In this document: in pieces, positions 54,480 to 63,574 of the stretch | Layout of the letters: each line of letters starts with the position of its first letter | How positions within the stretch are numbered: the first letter of the stretch is position 1 | Assembly (NCBI RefSeq): GCF_000316575.1 | Contig: NC_019682.1 | Span: 248,001-312,000 of the forward strand | Reading direction: 5' to 3' | Length of the DNA stretch: 64,000 nt | Source: Calothrix sp. PCC 7507 | GTDB lineage: Bacteria > Cyanobacteriota > Cyanobacteriia > Cyanobacteriales > Nostocaceae | Position numbers and translations under genes: made by a program | Notes under the pieces: generated by a model | Seen by the model: the letters and a program-made list of their open reading frames with translations, nothing else | The model's database searches: none | What the model was told of the DNA's origin: nothing

Positions 54480-56774
54480 TCAGCATGGTAATTTAATTGT
54501 GAAGGTAGAACCTAGCCCAACACCTGGGCTAGCTACTTCAATTGTCCCACCATGTAGTTCGACGAGATGACGAGCGATCGCTAAACCCAGTCCTAAACCA
54601 CTTTGTTTGTGAATGCGATCGCCTTGAAAATAACGTTCAAAAACATGGGGTAAAAACTCTGGACTGATGCCGATTCCTGTGTCGCTTACGGTAATCTCGG
54701 CGTTAGAGCCGTTCCGTAATAGTTTGACTTCCACCTGTCCCCCCGATGGGGTGAACTTCATCGCATTCGAGAGCAAATTTCCGAGAACTTGTAACAAGCG
54801 GTTCCAATCGCCTCTGATTGGTGGAATTGACTTGTCAACTACCGATTCTAGACAAATACTCTTTGCATGGGCGGAAGGGTAGGCGGTTTCCATCGCCCCG
54901 GCGACAATTGCAGCTAAGTTGACTTTTCCTAAATTCAGCTGTAGTTTACCCTGAATAATCCGAGACATATTCAGCAAGTCTTCTAGGAGTGTTGCTTGGG
55001 ATTTGGCATTGCGTTCGATAGTCTCTAAAGCATTATTAATGCTTGCTGTATCCATTTGCTGAGTCCGCAGCAGTTTCGCCCAGCCCATAATGGCATTCAG
55101 TGGCGATCGCAGATCGTGAGATACCATAGCGACAAACTCGTCTTTAGTATTGTTAGCTACTTCCGCTGCAGCGCGGGCAGTTTGCTCCAGTTGTAAGAGT
55201 CTGTGACGTTCAGCTTCTAATTGTTTGCGATCGTCAATATCTGTGCTAGTTCCAAACCACTTGATGATATCTCCTTGCTCGTCTTTCATGGGTAAGCCTC
55301 GTGCTAAATGCCAACGATAAGTGCCGTCACGGCTGCGATAGCGCATTTCGTGTTCGTAGAGTTCCCCTGTATGCACCGCTGCTAGCCATTTCTCCATCAT
55401 TCCTGGGATATCGTCTAGATGCACAATTTCTGTCCAGCCAAACCCCATCGCCTGCTCAATTGGCTGTCCAGTAAATTCATCCCATTTTTGATTTATATGC
55501 TCGCATTCACCTTCAGCATTACTAATCCAGACGATTTGGGGTACAGCATCCGATAAGTAACGGTAGCGTTCTTCACTTTGGCGCAAAGCTACTTCAGCAA
55601 GTTTGCGTTCGGTGATATCAAAGGCTGTTCCCACGATTTGGCGAGGTGAACCGTCAGCATTTCTCGTGAAGATAGTGTCTCGACTAAAAAACCAACGCCA
55701 TTCGCCATTGGCGTGTCGCATCTGATACTCATTTTCGAGAATGTCGCCATCCTTAGCTGAGTTAAATTTTTGGAAAAAGATAGCAATAGAAATTAAATCT
55801 TCAGGATGCATGAACTGGGGTAGAAATTCTGGACTCTGAGCCTGAATTTGTTGAGCGGTATAACCAAGCAATTTATTAACTTGACGATTGATATAGACAT
55901 TCCGCTGTTCAACCAAGTCATAAACATACACAATCCCTGGAGTGGTTTCGGCGATGCGTTCGATTAACCGCTGACTTTCTTGTAAGCGTTCTTCTGCTTG
56001 CTTTTTTTCGGTTACATCCCGCCAGGAAGCTACAAAGCCATCTCCCATTTTAGTGATGCGCGCATCAAAGGCTTTGGTCTTATCAAAAGAAGTGTAGATC
56101 AGCGATTCTTTAATTAAAGGTTTACCGGTTTCCACAACTTGGCAATATTCATCAAATAAACCACTTTCCCGATAAATAGGCAGAATTTCGCACAACCCCT
56201 TCCCCAGTTGTTTTTCCTTAGCCATCTGGTTAAATTCACAAGCTGCAGCATTGACATAATCAATGCGAAAGTCTGAGATTTCACCTCTATGATTGCGAAT
56301 AGCTGAATAAATGCCGAAGCAATCCAGCATATTTTCAATTGAGGTGCGGAAACGTTCCTCACTCCGTTGCAGTTCTTGGGAAAGTTGCGCGTTTTTAATT
56401 GCTGAGTGGACAGTGGAGCGTAATAGATCCCCTGTTGTTTGTCCCTTAACTAAATAATCTTGCACACCCCGTTTCATCGCCTGGACAGCTACAGCTTCGT
56501 TGCCATATCCAGTTAACATAATCACAGCGGGCATAGCAGCTTTCGCTTGCTTTTTTAATTGCTCCAAAAACTCCAAACCATCTAAATCTGGCAACAGAAA
56601 GTCTAATAAGATGCCATCAGGCTGAAATTGCCGACATACTTCTAATCCCCTTTCTCCTGATTCTTCTTCTAGAATTGTGTAATTGTATTCTCTATCTTGC
56701 AGAAGATAACGGCGATAAACTTCGCGGTCTTCCAGACAATCATCAATAATTAAGACAGTTAGCGCTTGCGCCAT
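54480..56774 (-). CDS. Hybrid sensor histidine kinase: receiver, three PAS, kinase
   Basis: 764 residues. N-terminal receiver (about 5-125; LIIDDCLEDREVYRRYLL, ILLDFLLPDLDGLEF). Then PAS domains (about 145-265, 275-390, 400-520; each ending with a PAC-type segment such as IVGTAFDITERKLAE). HisKA with FVAMVSHDLRSPLNAIMGW, and ATPase with DTGIGISPEFLPHVFERYFQ and GLGLGLAIARHL. It is third in a minus-strand run with the phytochrome at 57237 and receiver at 56777 (2-bp gap to the latter). It may be a further relay node for phytochrome output. Ligand unknown. Confidence 0.9.
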   Translation of the reverse strand: MAQALTVLIIDDCLEDREVYRRYLLQDREYNYTILEEESGERGLEVCRQFQPDGILLDFLLPDLDGLEFLEQLKKQAKAAMPAVIMLTGYGNEAVAVQAMKRGVQDYLVKGQTTGDLLRSTVHSAIKNAQLSQELQRSEERFRTSIENMLDCFGIYSAIRNHRGEISDFRIDYVNAAACEFNQMAKEKQLGKGLCEILPIYRESGLFDEYCQVVETGKPLIKESLIYTSFDKTKAFDARITKMGDGFVASWRDVTEKKQAEERLQESQRLIERIAETTPGIVYVYDLVEQRNVYINRQVNKLLGYTAQQIQAQSPEFLPQFMHPEDLISIAIFFQKFNSAKDGDILENEYQMRHANGEWRWFFSRDTIFTRNADGSPRQIVGTAFDITERKLAEVALRQSEERYRYLSDAVPQIVWISNAEGECEHINQKWDEFTGQPIEQAMGFGWTEIVHLDDIPGMMEKWLAAVHTGELYEHEMRYRSRDGTYRWHLARGLPMKDEQGDIIKWFGTSTDIDDRKQLEAERHRLLQLEQTARAAAEVANNTKDEFVAMVSHDLRSPLNAIMGWAKLLRTQQMDTASINNALETIERNAKSQATLLEDLLNMSRIIQGKLQLNLGKVNLAAIVAGAMETAYPSAHAKSICLESVVDKSIPPIRGDWNRLLQVLGNLLSNAMKFTPSGGQVEVKLLRNGSNAEITVSDTGIGISPEFLPHVFERYFQGDRIHKQSGLGLGLAIARHLVELHGGTIEVASPGVGLGSTFTIKLPC

Positions 56775-56776
56775 AA

Positions 56777-57232
56777 CTATTTGCTAACAATATCAGGAAA
56801 TATTACAATGTCTAACCAATAATTGACAAAGCTTTGAATTGTTTGCACCAATCTGTTAATGTCAATTGGTTTCAAAATATAACTAGCGACACAATAGCGG
56901 TAACATATTTCAATATCTCTGGGATTAGAAGAAGTGGTAAATACGACTACAGGAATATATTTCAAATCTTCATCCTGTTTGATTTGCTGTAAAACCTCTC
57001 GCCCATCGGTTCCTGGTAAATTCAAGTCGAGCAAAATAATTGCTGGACGCGGTGCAGTTTGGGGATTGCTGTAGTTACCAGTATGATACAAGAAGTCTAA
57101 GGCTTCATCGCCATCGGTACAGCGAAAAATCGGAGTGACTACAGCTTGTCGTCCCATGACTCGACAAAAAGCTTCAAAGTCTTCATCACTATCTTCAACT
57201 ACGAGCAAAGGTTGGGCATATTTACCAATCAT
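56777..57232 (-). CDS. Response regulator (Rcp-type) of the phytochrome operon
   Basis: 151 residues, one receiver domain: acidic [12 protein letters not shown], phospho-acceptor Asp in [20 protein letters not shown], Thr in VVFTTSS, Lys in SYILKPID. The length and [20 protein letters not shown] match Rcp-type receivers that pair with phytochromes in cyanobacteria. Spaced 4 bp from the phytochrome gene and 2 bp from the hybrid kinase, so all three should be co-transcribed. No output domain. Confidence 0.93.
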   Translation of the reverse strand: MIGKYAQPLLVVEDSDEDFEAFCRVMGRQAVVTPIFRCTDGDEALDFLYHTGNYSNPQTAPRPAIILLDLNLPGTDGREVLQQIKQDEDLKYIPVVVFTTSSNPRDIEICYRYCVASYILKPIDINRLVQTIQSFVNYWLDIVIFPDIVSK

Positions 57233-57236
57233 GCTT

Positions 57237-59495
57237 TTAGCTCACTCCCTGCAATGTGAAATAGAATGTAGTGCCTTCGCCATATGTTGACTCCACCCAA
57301 ATTGTACCGCCATGTCGCTCAACAATTTTTTTGGCAATGGTTAATCCGGCTCCTGTACCACCGCCATATTTACTCGGTCCGTGTAATCGTTTAAAAATCC
57401 GGAAAATTGCCTCAAAATGTTTTTCCCGTATGCCAATACCGTTATCTTGCACGTAGAATGTCGTGGGTAAAGATGGATGGTCAATATAGCCAATTTCAAT
57501 CCATTTTTCGGTTTTGTCATTGTATTTAATGGCGTTAGCTATGAGATTATTAAAGACTTCGCCCACTTGGACATGATCGCAATAGATGGTTGGTAGTGGT
57601 TTAGGAATCCGGATTTCTACACCGGTTTCTTCAATGCGGGCGCTCAACAATGCTAAAGTTCCACTGACAATAATATTTAGGTCAGTATCCTGCATGGAAA
57701 GATCCACTCTTCCTAACCTAGAAAAATGTAAGAGGGAATCGATTAAATCTTCCATCCGCTGTGTGAGACGAATTAGGGTGTTTAATTTAGCTTTACCCTC
57801 TTCGTTTAAGGTAGCGCCATAGTCTTCAATCAAGAAATTAGAGTAATTGTGAATACCGCGCAGAGGTTCTTTCAAATCGTGGGAAGCAATGTAGGCGAAA
57901 GCATCTAATTCTTTATTGCTGCGTTCTAGTTCAATATTTAGCTGTGCTAGTTCATCGGCTTTCCGCAGCACTACACCAACGATCGCACTCTTCAACTCCA
58001 ATGCTGCAGTCACTTCGCAGGGTTTCCAGGGGAGAGATTGCGATCGCACTGTTTCTTTCCATAAATCAAAAGACTTCCGAGGTGATAAACGCACACCCCC
58101 GTTTTCTGATACTTCTACGGGTTTATTCGGGTTCCCTCCCCAATCTACAGTTCGCACTACCTCCGAACGAAACCACAAAACACAGTTTCGCTGACTTTGA
58201 GATATAAAAAGCGCCATCACACCGCTACCAACATCCCGGAATTTTTCTGCGGCTGGATAAACTTTTGATAAGGCGTCAGTATAAAAAATCTCTTCCTGTA
58301 GATGTAGATTCATCCATTCCAGCAAATGTTGTATATCCTGTTTTTCTGGAGTGCTTCCCACAGTAAAATACTCCCCATGAAAACAGACTGCGGCACCTTG
58401 AGCATTTGCTAAATTAAGTATGTTTGGCTCCTTGTTAATTAAGGCATCAATAAAGTTTTTTTCGGCAGATATATACTCTACTAATTTTGTCTGCACTGAG
58501 TTTAACTGCATTTTATATTCAATGTCTTCACTATCTGCTTTTGCAGCTAGTTCTACAGAGGTTATTTGTCCCAAAAATTCACAAGCGTTGCGAATTTCAT
58601 AGGGAACATATTTAGGTACTTGATGATGACAAGCAATTAGCCCCCATAATTTTTTATCTTTCATAATCGAGATTGACATTGATGCTGTCACGCCCATATT
58701 ATGCAGATATTCAATATGTAAAGGCGAAACGCTGCGTAAAACTGACTCACTTAAATCTAGGGGCTGGTCAGTTATAGGGTTATTTACAGGTACAATTGCC
58801 GTAGGTTGATAATTAATATTTGGTATCAGTCTTAGCCAGTTTTGGGTATAGAGTTTTCTGACTTGTGGAGGAATATCAGAAGCAGGGTAGTGCAACCCTA
58901 AATAAGCAGTGAGATATTCTGGTTTCTCTTCCGCAATTACTACGCCATGCCAATTTTCATCGAATCGATAGAGCATCACCCGATCAAAACCACTGATTTT
59001 TCTCACTTCTTTGACCAGAACTTGACTAAGCTCTGTTAAACTCGCTGCTCCTTGGATTTTAGATATAGACAGTTTAACTAAATGATAAAATTGATAAAAG
59101 GCGTTATTCTTCTCGGAAAATGCCGGTTCTAATTCCAGAATTAAAACTCCATCTGAACGATGAACGATACCATCGAATTCTGTAATTTTATCATTTATTT
59201 TAATGATGAGTTCCAGGGGATTGATAAAATGTAAATCTGCTTGAGAACAACCTTCTTTTAAGAAGTTAATTTGTTCAGTATCTAATAGCCTGCTCAGAGG
59301 CTGATTCAATAGTTCTTGTGGATGTATTCCCAAAAAATGAAATGTATTATTGCTAATTTGTAAGATAGTTAACTCTGGTTCTTTTAAAACTAACAGGACT
59401 CCATGAGGCTGAATCGCACCAGGAATATGAATCGGTTCTTGTTCACAGTTAGTCACATCAAGCTGGAATGGGGCAGTAATTTCGTCGCTTTTCAT
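57237..59495 (-). CDS. Bacteriophytochrome-type histidine kinase (CphB/AphB-like)
   Basis: 752 residues: PAS about 20-125, GAF about 145-320 with [11 protein letters not shown] about 330-510 with tongue [12 protein letters not shown], HisKA ([18 protein letters not shown]) and ATPase ([13 protein letters not shown]). The GAF position that carries Cys in plant-type phytochromes reads [12 protein letters not shown], so that Cys is missing. Cys17 in [13 protein letters not shown] lies where bacteriophytochromes attach biliverdin. It therefore probably uses biliverdin and senses red/far-red light. First gene of the three-gene operon. Confidence 0.92.
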   Translation of the reverse strand: MKSDEITAPFQLDVTNCEQEPIHIPGAIQPHGVLLVLKEPELTILQISNNTFHFLGIHPQELLNQPLSRLLDTEQINFLKEGCSQADLHFINPLELIIKINDKITEFDGIVHRSDGVLILELEPAFSEKNNAFYQFYHLVKLSISKIQGAASLTELSQVLVKEVRKISGFDRVMLYRFDENWHGVVIAEEKPEYLTAYLGLHYPASDIPPQVRKLYTQNWLRLIPNINYQPTAIVPVNNPITDQPLDLSESVLRSVSPLHIEYLHNMGVTASMSISIMKDKKLWGLIACHHQVPKYVPYEIRNACEFLGQITSVELAAKADSEDIEYKMQLNSVQTKLVEYISAEKNFIDALINKEPNILNLANAQGAAVCFHGEYFTVGSTPEKQDIQHLLEWMNLHLQEEIFYTDALSKVYPAAEKFRDVGSGVMALFISQSQRNCVLWFRSEVVRTVDWGGNPNKPVEVSENGGVRLSPRKSFDLWKETVRSQSLPWKPCEVTAALELKSAIVGVVLRKADELAQLNIELERSNKELDAFAYIASHDLKEPLRGIHNYSNFLIEDYGATLNEEGKAKLNTLIRLTQRMEDLIDSLLHFSRLGRVDLSMQDTDLNIIVSGTLALLSARIEETGVEIRIPKPLPTIYCDHVQVGEVFNNLIANAIKYNDKTEKWIEIGYIDHPSLPTTFYVQDNGIGIREKHFEAIFRIFKRLHGPSKYGGGTGAGLTIAKKIVERHGGTIWVESTYGEGTTFYFTLQGVS

Positions 59496-60023
59496 GTTTA
59501 TTCCCCAATAATCAGAGTGGCAGCTAGGAAGTGTTTTTAAATCTCTCCGAATCCACCCTAGTTCTCAAAGTTATCTTAACCTTTTAGGAGAAAGTCTAGC
59601 TTTCATATTTTTCTTTCTTTTATGAGTACTAGGAGAAAGTTAAAAATTTACACCTAAATCGTAATAAAGTTTGATTTTTATTAAGTTAAACAACTTTATT
59701 CCGGTTGATGCTATTGATTACATGCTACCTTAAGTAATTACAAAATTAGTAAAATTTTTTAAAAATTTACTTGATTTGAAATTATCAATGCTAGTCTGGA
59801 CTACTAAATGAGTTAATTGAATTATGAATTATGAAATTACGTATAAGGTGAGTTAATGCAGGAGAACTTAGTCCGGTATGTACGGATATAATTCATGCTT
59901 TAGACTTCTTTAGTAAATAATTGACGCGATCGCTGTAAAATTGCCATTGGTATGGTCTAAGCAGAAGTAGACAAGACGCTTTTTCCAGACAATTCTTTGT
60001 TTTTCAACGCTAACGGAGACTGT

Positions 60024-60428
60024 ATGCAACCTCCTCTCCCACTTGTGGGCTTACGCATCCTCGTGGTTGATGATGATGATGATAGCCGCTTTTATATTTC
60101 TACCGTATTGGAAGCAGATGGAGGCACCGTCACAGCAGTTGCATCAGCCGCAGCGGCGATGGACGTGCTACCTAAATTGCAACCTGATGTTTTGATCTGT
60201 GACATTGCTATGCCTGGTGAAGATGGCTATACTTTGATTCGCAAGGTGCGTACACTAAAAGCAAATGATGGTGGACGGATTCCTGCTGTTGCCTTAACCG
60301 CCTATGCTGATAGTGAGGATCGGATTCGTGCCTTAGAAGCTGGCTTTCAAACTCATATAGGTAAACCAGTTGAACCAGAAAAACTAGTTGCGATCATAAC
60401 AAATTTAGCCGCTCATTATCGAGACTAG
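60024..60428 (+). CDS. Stand-alone CheY-like response regulator
   Basis: 134 residues from ATG 60024 (MQPPLPLVGLRILVVDDDDDS), which has GGAG 6 bases upstream; an earlier in-frame TTG at 59997 is not favoured. Receiver features: DDDDD acidic cluster, phospho-acceptor Asp in VLICDIAMPGEDGYTLIR, Thr in ALTAYAD, Lys in HIGKPVEPEKL. No output domain is present. Proteins of this type often accompany hybrid kinases. The 528-bp gap to the phytochrome gene (divergent) is AT-rich and has no gene that I can see. Confidence 0.9.
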   Translation: MQPPLPLVGLRILVVDDDDDSRFYISTVLEADGGTVTAVASAAAAMDVLPKLQPDVLICDIAMPGEDGYTLIRKVRTLKANDGGRIPAVALTAYADSEDRIRALEAGFQTHIGKPVEPEKLVAIITNLAAHYRD

Positions 60429-60464
60429 TACAAGAAGTTATCAGTCAACAGTCAACAGACTAAC

Positions 60465-61364
60465 TTATTGAGATTCAAAGCTAATTTTCTCAGACTGGTA
60501 TGCTGGCGGCTCGACGTGAATTAAAATCCTCACCGGGCTGAAGCGTTCTTCTAATCGCCTTTCTACGGCTTCGGTGATCCGGTGTGCTGTTTCTACGTCT
60601 GGTGCATCAACGATGAGATGCATTTCTACAAAAACTTGGCGGCCAAGAACACCACGAGACGCAATATCATGGCAGTTAATCACGCCAGGGACAGAAGTAG
60701 CGATCGCGTGTATTGCTTCTGGGGCGATCGCCATTTGATCTACAAGCCAAGGTAAATTCTCTTTTAAAACTGACCAACCACTCCAAAATACCAACAAAGC
60801 GACGGGAAAAGCTAACACCACATCCAGCCATTGATAATTTAGCCACCAAATCCCAATTAAACCGAGAATGACGGTGATAGTTACCCAAACATCACTCATG
60901 GTGTGTGTAGCATCAGCAATCAAAATTGGGCTACCTACCCGCTTACCTTCACTACGTTCATAAAAAGTGACAAAGATATTCACACCCAGAACAATTAGTA
61001 ATAACCACAATTCTGGTGCTGATATTTTTACAGGTTCACTACCTTTGAGAATTCTCTCGATTGCTCCTTGCAGAATTTCAAAACAAGCTATCCCTAAAAA
61101 TGCAGCAATTCCTAAAGCTCCCACAGCTTCAAACTTGTGATGTCCATAAGGATGTTCGCGATCAGGATGTGGGGAAGAAAACCTACTAGCAATCAATCCT
61201 AAAATATTATTGGCGCTATCTGTCACACTATGCAAGGCGTCAGCTAGCAAGCTGAGTGAACCCGTTGAATAGCCCACAAATGCTTTTAATGCCATCACAA
61301 ATAAGTTTAGCAGTAGTGTGATAATTAAAACTCTTCGTACTGTGGCGCGGTTATCGTAAGTCAT
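60465..61364 (-). CDS. Cation diffusion facilitator (CDF) metal transporter
   Basis: 299 residues with six transmembrane helices. Metal-site residues in SLLADALHSVTDSANN (helix II, Asp-His) and ILIADATHTMSDVWVT (helix V). His-rich loop HPDREHPYGHHKFEA between helices II and III. C-terminal cytosolic domain with RQVFVEMHLIVDAPDVETAH and ILIHVEPPA. It exports divalent cations (Zn, Fe, Co or Mn) with proton exchange; which metal is not clear. Confidence 0.92.
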   Translation of the reverse strand: MTYDNRATVRRVLIITLLLNLFVMALKAFVGYSTGSLSLLADALHSVTDSANNILGLIASRFSSPHPDREHPYGHHKFEAVGALGIAAFLGIACFEILQGAIERILKGSEPVKISAPELWLLLIVLGVNIFVTFYERSEGKRVGSPILIADATHTMSDVWVTITVILGLIGIWWLNYQWLDVVLAFPVALLVFWSGWSVLKENLPWLVDQMAIAPEAIHAIATSVPGVINCHDIASRGVLGRQVFVEMHLIVDAPDVETAHRITEAVERRLEERFSPVRILIHVEPPAYQSEKISFESQ

Positions 61365-61811
61365 AAAAAATATTGAACACCAAGTTCTACAACTTCTAGT
61401 TACAACTCAGGATACAAATAAAATGTATCTGAACACTACATCGGCAAAATTATATATGTTCAAATTATTTGATAATTAGGCTATTTTATTGAGATTATTT
61501 ATTGCCAAAAGTAGCTGTAAGCCTGATATATACTGACAACTCCTTTCCTGATACCAGAAGATTTTTAGCATTAAGAATATATATATTTTAATTATTCTCC
61601 TTTGTAAATCCTCGGATTGCGTTGTTTATATATGCAGTTAATTCACCAATATTTGTTATTAGGAATAATATTCAAAAATCTTACACTATGGGGAGAAATA
61701 CTGATACTCTCTGTGCAATCTTGGTATTTGATTAGTGAAAATTATTCTATATATAGCGGTTCCCAGATGGAGTACAACATTATATTGCGAGGTGTAGTAG
61801 CACGGCAGTGA
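61365..61811. other. Non-coding interval upstream of the CDF gene
   Basis: AT-rich DNA with the CDF promoter at its left side. A 64-codon plus-strand frame (61617-61811) has no homology that I can see and no strong ribosome site, so I call nothing here. Confidence 0.5.
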
Positions 61812-62015
61812 CCATTAGTGTCAACTTAACGTGAAACTCATAGCCCGCCTCAGAATGAATTCTGAGTCTCATAGCAAAAGTCATCTCAAGATGACTAAAA
61901 ATTATCATTTATCCCCAGTTTACTTTAGTAAACTTTGCCTATTAGCCTTGGAATTCATTCCCGTGGTAGGTAAGCCTTGCAATAAGCCATCTGTGGCTTA
62001 AGTTGACACCAATGG
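61812..62015. mobile_element. MITE-like element with five internal hairpins
   Basis: Ends CCATTAGTGTCAACTTAA and (reverse complement of the right) CCATTGGTGTCAACTTAA match in 17 of 18 bases, over 204 bp. Inside are palindromes TCAGAATGAATTCTGA, AGTCATCTCAAGATGACT, AGTTTACTTTAGTAAACT, GGAATTCATTCC and AAGCCATCTGTGGCTT. No transposase is present. The stems may be remnants of a larger transposon end. Confidence 0.75.
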
Positions 62016-62427
62016 GCATTGCCGTGCCCTACGGGTGTACGTCACGCTTGTCGGGAAACGCTATAAGAGTGAGTGTCTCACAACAAGCGGCTTCTCTTAA
62101 TCCGAAGTTCCGTCGTCACCCTTGGAGGGTGCGGCTAATCGCACATATACGCGATGCTGACGCTACGCACAGTCGCTATCGCTTCGCTAATCACCGCTCC
62201 GCGTCTACATGAATTGCCCCTACGGCAGATGTAGTTTTTCTAAACATTTATATTTGGTCTTGCCTGTCAATGTGTAAGTCCTAGCTACGTGTAACTTTTG
62301 TCTGTTTTCTATCTTCAATTGTTATTCTCTTTGGTTAAGATACATCTGTCTTCAGTAGGGTTAAGCCACATATATACATTTGATACGGTTAATCGTGACA
62401 TCTTAGGAATGGTAATGAGAATTTCTA
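62016..62427. other. Non-coding interval with repeat fragments upstream of the carotenoid-protein gene
   Basis: Contains GGCATTGCCGTGCCCTACGG and GACGCTACGCACAGTCGCTA-like pieces that resemble dispersed cyanobacterial repeats. The right part should hold the promoter for the gene at 62428. A 69-codon frame at 62003-62212 is not credible. Confidence 0.5.
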
Positions 62428-62919
62428 ATGACATATACTCAAACTAGCGATCCAACTATTCGCGAACATGTGCAGTCATGGCAAAGATTACATGTGGATC
62501 AACAACTGGCTTTATTCTGGTTCATTTACACAGAAATTGGTAAATCCATTACGCCAGCAGCCCCTGGTGCGAGTACAGCTTCACCTGCAATTGCCGAAGG
62601 TTTGTTCAATCAAGTTAAAGAATTAACTCATGAACAGCAACTGCAAGTTCAACGTGATCTAATTAATAAGGCAGATACTCTAATTTCCCGTGAATATGGG
62701 TCTTTGGGTGATACAACTAAGCTGCTATTTTGGTATCAGTTAGGTCAAGGTATGGAAAGCACAACCATCGTTCCTGTACCAGCAGATTATCGACTTTCCT
62801 CAGAAGCAGAAGCACTGTTTAACAAAATTAAAGCTTTACCTTTTGAGCAACAAATTACTCTTTTCCGTGATTATGTTGCACCAATGGGGGCCGAAGCAAA
62901 AGCAGGTGCTGAAATTTAA
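62428..62919 (+). CDS. Helical carotenoid protein (OCP N-terminal domain homologue)
   Basis: 163 residues, all helical, with the OCP N-terminal domain pattern: VQSWQRLHVDQQLALFWFIY, KSITPAAPGA, LFNQVKELTHEQQLQVQRDL, YGSLGDTTKLLFWYQLGQGM, YRLSSEAEALFNKIKALPFE. The NTF2-like C-terminal domain of OCP is missing, so it is a helical carotenoid protein (HCP). HCPs bind carotenoid; some quench phycobilisomes or singlet oxygen. Which HCP clade is not clear. It starts about 410 bp after the hairpin element. Confidence 0.92.
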   Translation: MTYTQTSDPTIREHVQSWQRLHVDQQLALFWFIYTEIGKSITPAAPGASTASPAIAEGLFNQVKELTHEQQLQVQRDLINKADTLISREYGSLGDTTKLLFWYQLGQGMESTTIVPVPADYRLSSEAEALFNKIKALPFEQQITLFRDYVAPMGAEAKAGAEI

Positions 62920-63032
62920 AATTTTGCTCTTATTCTCATAGGCGAGTTAGTCATAACACAGTTTTTTCGTAGGGTTTTAGGCTCTACGAAAACTGCTGTA
63001 GAGATGAATCAGATTTGATTTCTGAAATATAC

Positions 63033-63087
63033 GTAGGGTAGGCAATGCCCACCAACACGATGATACGGTGGGCATTGCCCACCCTAC
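63033..63087. repeat. GTAGGGTAGGCAATGCCCACC palindromic repeat
   Basis: GTAGGGTAGGCAATGCCCACC and GGTGGGCATTGCCCACCCTAC arms face each other over a short loop. Preceded by AGATTTGATTTCTGAAATAT, which resembles one end of the TATAGGA MITE family. Same palindrome as 961, 25805 and 44697. Confidence 0.8.
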
Positions 63088-63150
63088 AAAACTACCAATG
63101 GAAATTGTTACAAATAAAATAGGAATACTATACCTGCACTCCACAAGATT

Positions 63151-63564
63151 CTAGGTTTTGAATCGCTCATCTACTGGAATTTGATAACCATTGGCGAGAC
63201 GATTAGTTGTGTTTGCAGTAGCAACGATCGCCAACAATTCACCTAATGTAGTGTCACTCATCCCCTTAGCACGTGCTGCTGCTGTGTGTGAGGCGATGCA
63301 GTAATCACAGCCGTTGGTGACGCTGACGGCGATATAAATTAGTTCACGCATCAGTGGATCAATTTCACCAGGACTGGTCATCACCTCCTTCACAGTCTGC
63401 CACGTTCGCTGCAGAGTGGGAGGATGATTGGCTATAGCTTTCCAGAAATTATTAATATAATCATTCTGGCGCGTAGCCCGGATATCATCATATACTGCGC
63501 GTACTTCGTCAGTAGCTTCTTCGTATTCGATTAGCTTTGTCATTTGGTTTTTGTCATTGGTCAT
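63151..63564 (-). CDS. Carboxymuconolactone-decarboxylase / AhpD-like protein
   Basis: 137 residues. The core has VTNGCDYCIASHTAAARAKG with the AhpD-like CxxC and a downstream His, and the helix RELIYIAVSVT. AhpD-like proteins act as disulphide reductases or small peroxidases; others decarboxylate lactones. A second start at Met8 (ATG 63543) fits the family better; the first residues MTNDKNQ lie in a TGACAAA repeat. It is 10 bp downstream of the hopene-cyclase gene on the same strand. Confidence 0.85.
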   Translation of the reverse strand: MTNDKNQMTKLIEYEEATDEVRAVYDDIRATRQNDYINNFWKAIANHPPTLQRTWQTVKEVMTSPGEIDPLMRELIYIAVSVTNGCDYCIASHTAAARAKGMSDTTLGELLAIVATANTTNRLANGYQIPVDERFKT

Positions 63565-63574
63565 TTGTCAAGAG

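Noticed and set aside
61617-61811. 64-codon plus-strand frame
   Set aside because: AT-rich, no ribosome site, no homology visible.
62003-62212. 69-codon plus-strand frame
   Set aside because: Made of repeat fragments; no protein features.
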